DNA of 64,000 nt from Pseudomonadaceae bacterium (lineage in GTDB: Bacteria > Pseudomonadota > Gammaproteobacteria > Pseudomonadales > Pseudomonadaceae), in assembly GCA_900766265.1 (NCBI GenBank), contig CAAFUS010000003.1:186001-250000 (forward strand), in the 5' to 3' direction. Shown here piece by piece: positions 60,624 through 64,000 of the stretch. Made by a program: the position numbers and the translations under genes. The stretch's first letter is position 1; every line of letters starts with the position of its first letter. The notes under the pieces were generated by a model. It was given only the letters and a program-made list of their open reading frames with translations. It searched no databases and was not told the origin of the DNA.

Positions 60624-61096
60624 TTGGCCTCCAGCTGCGCCAGCAGGCTCACCATCTCAAGTGCAGAGAGCGCGGCTTCGGCGCCCTTGTTGCCGGCCTT
60701 GGTGCCCGAGCGCTCGATGGCCTGTTCGATGGAGTCGACGGTCAGCACGCCGAAGGCGACCGGTACGCCGAATTCCATGGAAACCTGCGCCAGGCCCTTG
60801 GTGCACTCGCCCGCCACGTATTCGAAGTGCGGAGTGCCGCCACGAATGACCGCGCCGAGCGCAATGATGGCGTCGTACTCGCCCTGCTGGGCGACCTTCT
60901 GCGACACCAGCGGAATTTCGAAAGCACCCGGCGCGCGAATGACGGTGATGTCGTTTTCGTTGATGCCGTGGCGCAGCAGGGTATCGACGGCGCCACTGAC
61001 CAGGCTCTCGACGACGAAGCTGTTGAAGCGGCCAACCACCAGGGCGAACTTGCCGCGGGGGGCGATGAAGGTACCTTCGATGGTCTTCAGGGTCAT
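60620..61096 (-). CDS. ribH: 6,7-dimethyl-8-ribityllumazine synthase
   Basis: Condenses the ribityl-pyrimidine with dihydroxybutanone phosphate to lumazine, the substrate of riboflavin synthase. From the ATG at 61096 (MTLKTIEGTFIAPRGKFALV) it has 158 residues, matching Pseudomonas homologues; an in-frame ATG four codons upstream (61108) is an alternative. VVGRFNSFVVESLVSGAVDT, RAPGAFEIPLVSQ and ALGAVIRGGTPHFEYV (catalytic His) are present. Confidence 0.97.
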   Translation of the reverse strand: MTLKTIEGTFIAPRGKFALVVGRFNSFVVESLVSGAVDTLLRHGINENDITVIRAPGAFEIPLVSQKVAQQGEYDAIIALGAVIRGGTPHFEYVAGECTKGLAQVSMEFGVPVAFGVLTVDSIEQAIERSGTKAGNKGAEAALSALEMVSLLAQLEAK

Positions 61097-61157
61097 ATCG
61101 TTACTCATCTCTTTAAAGAACGAAGGCGCCGCAATCGTGGCGGCGCCTTGGCATCGG

Positions 61158-62246
61158 TCATTCGGCGGACAGGTATTCTACAACTTCCAGGTCGAAGCCG
61201 GATATCGCGTTGAACTTCATCGGCGAGCTCATCAGACGCATCTGCCGCACGCCCAGGTCGCGTAGAATCTGCGACCCCGCGCCGACGGTGCTGTAGGTGC
61301 CCGGCGTCTTCGCCTGACCGCTGGTCCCTTCGCGTACATGGGCCAGCAGATCCTCGCTGTCCAGCGGATGGCCGAGCAGAAGGACCACGCCGCTGCCGGC
61401 CTCGGCCACCTTCGCCATGGCCGCACGCAGGCTCCAGCGACCCGGCTGGCGCACCATCAGCAGGTCGCGCAGCGGGTCCATGTTATGCACCCGCACCAGC
61501 GTCGGCGTGTCGCCCTGGATCTGCCCGAGGGTCAGCGCTAGGTGAACTTCGCCTTCGACCGAGTCGCGGTAGGTAACCAGGTTGAACTGGCCCAGCTCGC
61601 TGTCGAGCGGCTGCTCGGCGACGCGTTCGATGGTGCGCTCGTGCAGCAGGCGATAGTGGATCAGATCGGCGATGGTGCCGATCTTGATGCCGTGCTGCTC
61701 GGCGAACACCTCCAGTTCCGGGCGACGCGCCATGGTGCCGTCGTCGTTCATGATCTCGCAGATCACACCGGCAGGCTCGAACCCGGCCATCCGCGCCAGG
61801 TCGCACGCGGCCTCGGTGTGCCCGGCCCGCGCCAGGGTGCCACCGGGCTGGGCCATCAGTGGGAAAATATGCCCGGGGCTGACGATGTCTTCGGCCTTGG
61901 CGTTGCGCGCAGCAGCGGCTTGCACGGTACGCGCCCGGTCGGCAGCGGAAATGCCAGTGGTCACGCCCTCGGCGGCCTCGATCGAGACGGTGAACTTGGT
62001 GCCGAAGCCTGAGCCGTTGCGCGGGGCCATCAGTGGCAGCTTCAGCGTCTCGCAGCGTTCGCGGCTCATCGGCATGCAGATCAGGCCGCGCGCGAAGCGG
62101 GCCATGAAGTTGATGTGCTCGGGTTTGACGCATTCGGCGGCCATGATCAGGTCGCCTTCGTTCTCGCGATCCTCGTCATCCATCAGGATGACCATCTTGC
62201 CGGCGCGAATGTCTTCGATCAGTTCATCAATGCTATTGAGTGCCAT
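61158..62246 (-). CDS. ribBA: 3,4-dihydroxy-2-butanone 4-phosphate synthase with degenerate GTP cyclohydrolase II domain
   Basis: The N-terminal RibB domain makes dihydroxybutanone phosphate from ribulose 5-phosphate. From the ATG at 62246 it has 362 residues. The active-site loop DDEDRENEGDLIMAAE and MARFARGLICMPMS are present, as is SPGHIFPLMAQPGG with AGHTEAACDL. The C-terminal half (about 200-362) has the GTP cyclohydrolase II fold, but where RibA has the zinc cysteines (HSEC...RCDCG) this protein reads VHNMDPLRDLLMVRQ, with no cysteine. That half should be inactive as a cyclohydrolase, consistent with the separate ribA gene. An upstream ATG (62264) is a less likely start. Confidence 0.93.
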   Translation of the reverse strand: MALNSIDELIEDIRAGKMVILMDDEDRENEGDLIMAAECVKPEHINFMARFARGLICMPMSRERCETLKLPLMAPRNGSGFGTKFTVSIEAAEGVTTGISAADRARTVQAAAARNAKAEDIVSPGHIFPLMAQPGGTLARAGHTEAACDLARMAGFEPAGVICEIMNDDGTMARRPELEVFAEQHGIKIGTIADLIHYRLLHERTIERVAEQPLDSELGQFNLVTYRDSVEGEVHLALTLGQIQGDTPTLVRVHNMDPLRDLLMVRQPGRWSLRAAMAKVAEAGSGVVLLLGHPLDSEDLLAHVREGTSGQAKTPGTYSTVGAGSQILRDLGVRQMRLMSSPMKFNAISGFDLEVVEYLSAE

Positions 62247-62260
62247 CGTGGCAGATTCCT

Positions 62261-62923
62261 TCAATTCTTCAGGTAGCCGTGTTCGGCCAGAAAACCTTCG
62301 CTGATGCCGGATGCGCTGGGCTCGGCGGCCTTGTCGCCCAGCAGCAGGCGCTCGATGTAGCGCGCCAGCAGGTCGACCTCCAGGTTCACCTGCCGACCGG
62401 GGCGGTAGCCGGCCATGATGGTCTCGGCCAGCGTGTGCGGCACGATGGTCAGCTCGAATTCGGCGCCATTAACCGCATTGACGGTCAGGCTGGTGCCATC
62501 GACCGTGATCGATCCCTTGAGGGCGATGTACCTGGCGAGTTCGCGGGGCGCTCGGATGCGAAATTGCACCGCTCGGGCATTGTCCTGCCGTGAAACGACC
62601 TCGCCGACGCCGTCGACATGGCCGCTGACCAGGTGCCCGCCCAGGCGACTGGTAGGGGTCAAGGCCTTTTCCAGGTTGACCGGGCTGCCGGCCTTGAGAT
62701 CGATGAAGGCGGTTCGTGCCAGGGTTTCGCGGCTGACGTCGGCCCAGAAGCCGTCGCCGGGCAGCGCCACCGCCGTCAGGCAGACGCCGTTGACCGCGAT
62801 GCTGTCGCCGAGCTTGACGTCCGCCAGGTCCAGCTTGCCGGTCGCGACGTGCACACGCACGTCGCCCCCCTTGGGGGTCAGCGCCTCGATGCTGCCGATC
62901 GCTTCGATTATTCCAGTGAACAT
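62261..62923 (-). CDS. ribE: Riboflavin synthase
   Basis: Dismutates two lumazine molecules to riboflavin and the pyrimidine precursor. From the ATG at 62923 (GGAGG upstream) it has 220 residues in two lumazine-binding repeats: MFTGIIEAIGSIEAL with GDSIAVNGVCLTAV, and LGGHLVSGHVDGVGEV with GSITVDGTSLTVNAV. It is the first gene after the FMN riboswitch and starts the ribE-ribBA-ribH-nusB run. In some naming schemes this gene is ribC. Confidence 0.96.
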   Translation of the reverse strand: MFTGIIEAIGSIEALTPKGGDVRVHVATGKLDLADVKLGDSIAVNGVCLTAVALPGDGFWADVSRETLARTAFIDLKAGSPVNLEKALTPTSRLGGHLVSGHVDGVGEVVSRQDNARAVQFRIRAPRELARYIALKGSITVDGTSLTVNAVNGAEFELTIVPHTLAETIMAGYRPGRQVNLEVDLLARYIERLLLGDKAAEPSASGISEGFLAEHGYLKN

Positions 62924-62958
62924 AGAGCCTCCGTGTCGAGGCGGCGTGAAAGAAGCAT
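62908..62958 (-). CDS. Possible 16-codon leader ORF overlapping the ribE start
   Basis: On the minus strand AGGAG (62967-62971) is followed eight bases later by ATG (62958) and a short frame that reads MLLSRRLDTEALCSLE and stops at 62908, 16 bases inside ribE in another frame. The AGG of its ribosome binding site is in the 3' arm of a hairpin CCTGTTT/AAACAGG (62987-62981 with 62975-62969). It could couple FMN sensing to ribE translation. No homology is known; it may be chance. Confidence 0.35.
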   Translation of the reverse strand: MLLSRRLDTEALCSLE

Positions 62959-63044
62959 GTGACGAACTCCTGTTTATGAAAAACAGGGCACTGCGGATCG
63001 ATAGGGATCGTGACGCGCGCGCGAACGGCGCCCGTCGAGGCATC

Positions 63045-63190
63045 CCGCTCTCTCTCATCCGGACTATACCGTCGGCCCCGGAATCACACCGGGTCTGCTG
63101 ACCTTGCCGAGGCAAGCGCTCGCGGGCTAACGCAGAGGCCTGGCCTGCCGCGTATCACCGCCGGTGGGGAATCGCACCCCGCCCTGAGAA
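63045..63190 (-). ncRNA. FMN riboswitch (RFN element) upstream of ribE
   Basis: Flavin mononucleotide aptamer on the minus strand between ribD and ribE. Conserved blocks in order are GGGCGGGGTGCGATTCCCC (from about 63184), ACCGGCGGT, a variable arm, GTCAGCAGACCCGGTG, ATTCCGGGGCCGACGGT and AGTCCGGATGAGAGA (about 63052-63066). It fills most of the 337-bp gap between the two genes, so it controls ribE and the genes after it rather than ribD. Confidence 0.96.
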
Positions 63191-63260
63191 CGTGGCCGCA
63201 TGCGGCCGACGGCGTTTTTACCACACTCCGGGGGTTCGTGCAGCCGCCGCCTGGCCGGCA

Positions 63261-64000
63261 CTAGCGCGCGAGGGGGCGCGCGGTGATCCGCCAGTCGTCG
63301 CCCACGGCGCGCATATCGACAATGCGCAGCTCCCGCGCCTGGGCCATTCGCTCCAGCGGCAGCTCCAGCAGCGGGCGCGCCGACGAGCCGAGCAGCTTGG
63401 CTGCGACATAGATTCGGTATTCATCTACCAGCCCTTGCTCGGCAAAGGCACCCGCCAGGCGCGGGCCGGCCTCGACCAGCACCTCATTGGCCCCGCGCGC
63501 ACCGAGCGCCGCCAACAGCGCCGGCAGGTCGACCCGATCGTGAGCAGCCAGCGCCACCAGTTCGTGACCGGCGGCCCGGTAGCGCGCCGCCTCGGCGTCG
63601 TCTAGGGCTGCCACCAGCGCGGGGCCGGCCTTGAAGAATGGCGCCTCGAGCGGCACGCGTAGGCGGCCGTCGATCAGCACGCGCAACGGCGGGCGCTGCA
63701 GGGCCAGCGCCGCGAGCGACGGCTCCAGGCGGAGCTCCTCGGCACGGACGGTCAGCCGCGCGCCGTCGATCAGCACCGTATCGGCGCCGGTAAGCACCAC
63801 GCTCGACCGCGCCCGCAGCGCCTGTACGTCGGCCCGTGCGGCAGGCCCAGTGATCCACTGGCTTTCGCCCGAGGCCATGGCGGTGCGCCCGTCCAGGCTC
63901 ATTGCCAGCTTCACGCGGACGAATGGCAGACCTCCTTCCATGCGTTTGATGAAACCGGGGTTGAGTTCGCGCACTTCGGCCTCGAGCACACCGCAGACCA
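63261..64000 (-). CDS. ribD: RibD, C-terminal reductase part (cut by window edge)
   Basis: Bifunctional riboflavin enzyme; the part in view is the reductase domain, which reduces the ribosyl side chain with NADPH. About 246 codons are present and the gene continues past the right edge, where the deaminase domain should lie. The visible part has ELNPGFIKRMEGGLPFVRVK, the reductase start KLAMSLDGRTAMASGESQWI, VLTGADTVLIDGARLTVR and VLVEAGPRLAGAFAEQGLVD. A GTG at 63989 is not the true start because homology runs to the edge. Confidence 0.95.
   Translation of the reverse strand, partial: VCGVLEAEVRELNPGFIKRMEGGLPFVRVKLAMSLDGRTAMASGESQWITGPAARADVQALRARSSVVLTGADTVLIDGARLTVRAEELRLEPSLAALALQRPPLRVLIDGRLRVPLEAPFFKAGPALVAALDDAEAARYRAAGHELVALAAHDRVDLPALLAALGARGANEVLVEAGPRLAGAFAEQGLVDEYRIYVAAKLLGSSARPLLELPLERMAQARELRIVDMRAVGDDWRITARPLAR

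Overview
This 64 kb window is high-GC chromosomal DNA from a pseudomonad, most likely the Pseudomonas stutzeri / Stutzerimonas group. The evidence is gene order and close protein matches that I recognise by eye: dnaB-rplI-DUF2232-rpsR-rpsF, hfq-hflX-hflK-hflC-hisZ-purA-tRNA-Leu-rnr-rlmB, mpl-ubiX next to the ethanolamine genes, and ribD-ribE-ribBA-ribH-nusB-thiL-pgpA. No insertion sequence, integrase, prophage or CRISPR array was seen. No similarity search could be run, so every name rests on motifs, length, family knowledge and context.

Layout. 1-2.8 kb (minus): ribosomal protein operon rpsF-rpsR-DUF2232-rplI, then dnaB (truncated by the window edge). 2.9-8.0 kb (minus): an orphan hybrid histidine kinase, rlmB and rnr. 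8.2-8.6 kb (plus): two identical tRNA-Leu(CAG) genes. 8.7-21.6 kb (minus): purA, hisZ, hflC, hflK, hflX, hfq, miaA, mutL, amiB, tsaE and nnr, followed by divergent queG. 22.7-40.5 kb: an accessory sugar-catabolism region. 40.5-43.1 kb (minus): YceK-like lipoprotein, ubiX, mpl. 43.2-48.7 kb (plus): aldehyde dehydrogenase exaC and the ethanolamine genes eat-eutB-eutC behind a sigma-54-type promoter. 48.8-53.7 kb (plus): mtfA, ppa, xseB, ispA, dxs. 53.7-57.8 kb: cobalamin riboswitch with btuB, facing btuF, a small membrane protein and ribA. 57.9-64 kb (minus): an aspartic protease, pgpA, thiL, nusB, ribH, ribBA, ribE with an FMN riboswitch, and the 3' part of ribD.

The sugar region is the most interesting part. 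The left arm (plus strand) has a TRAP transporter (DctP, DctQ, DctM), an L-arabinonate dehydratase of the IlvD/EDD family and an exported mutarotase, with a divergent LysR regulator. The right arm (minus strand) looks like one operon: a DgoR-like GntR regulator, an SMP-30 lactonase, a sugar 1-dehydrogenase (SDR), the AraFGH ABC transporter, dgoK, a dgoA remnant, and dgoD. Together they encode uptake and non-phosphorylative oxidation of D-galactose and L-arabinose, which share the C2-C4 configuration read by these enzymes. The last dedicated step for galactose, the KDPGal aldolase DgoA, is destroyed: about 30 recognisable codons remain with a one-base frameshift, and the rest is deleted. The operon promoter carries a palindrome between its -35 and -10 boxes, and a 9/10 copy lies upstream of araF.

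RNA-level control is dense here: a probable S6:S18 leader on rpsF, a cobalamin riboswitch whose expression platform can hide the btuB ribosome binding site, and an FMN riboswitch followed by a possible 16-codon upstream ORF overlapping the ribE start.
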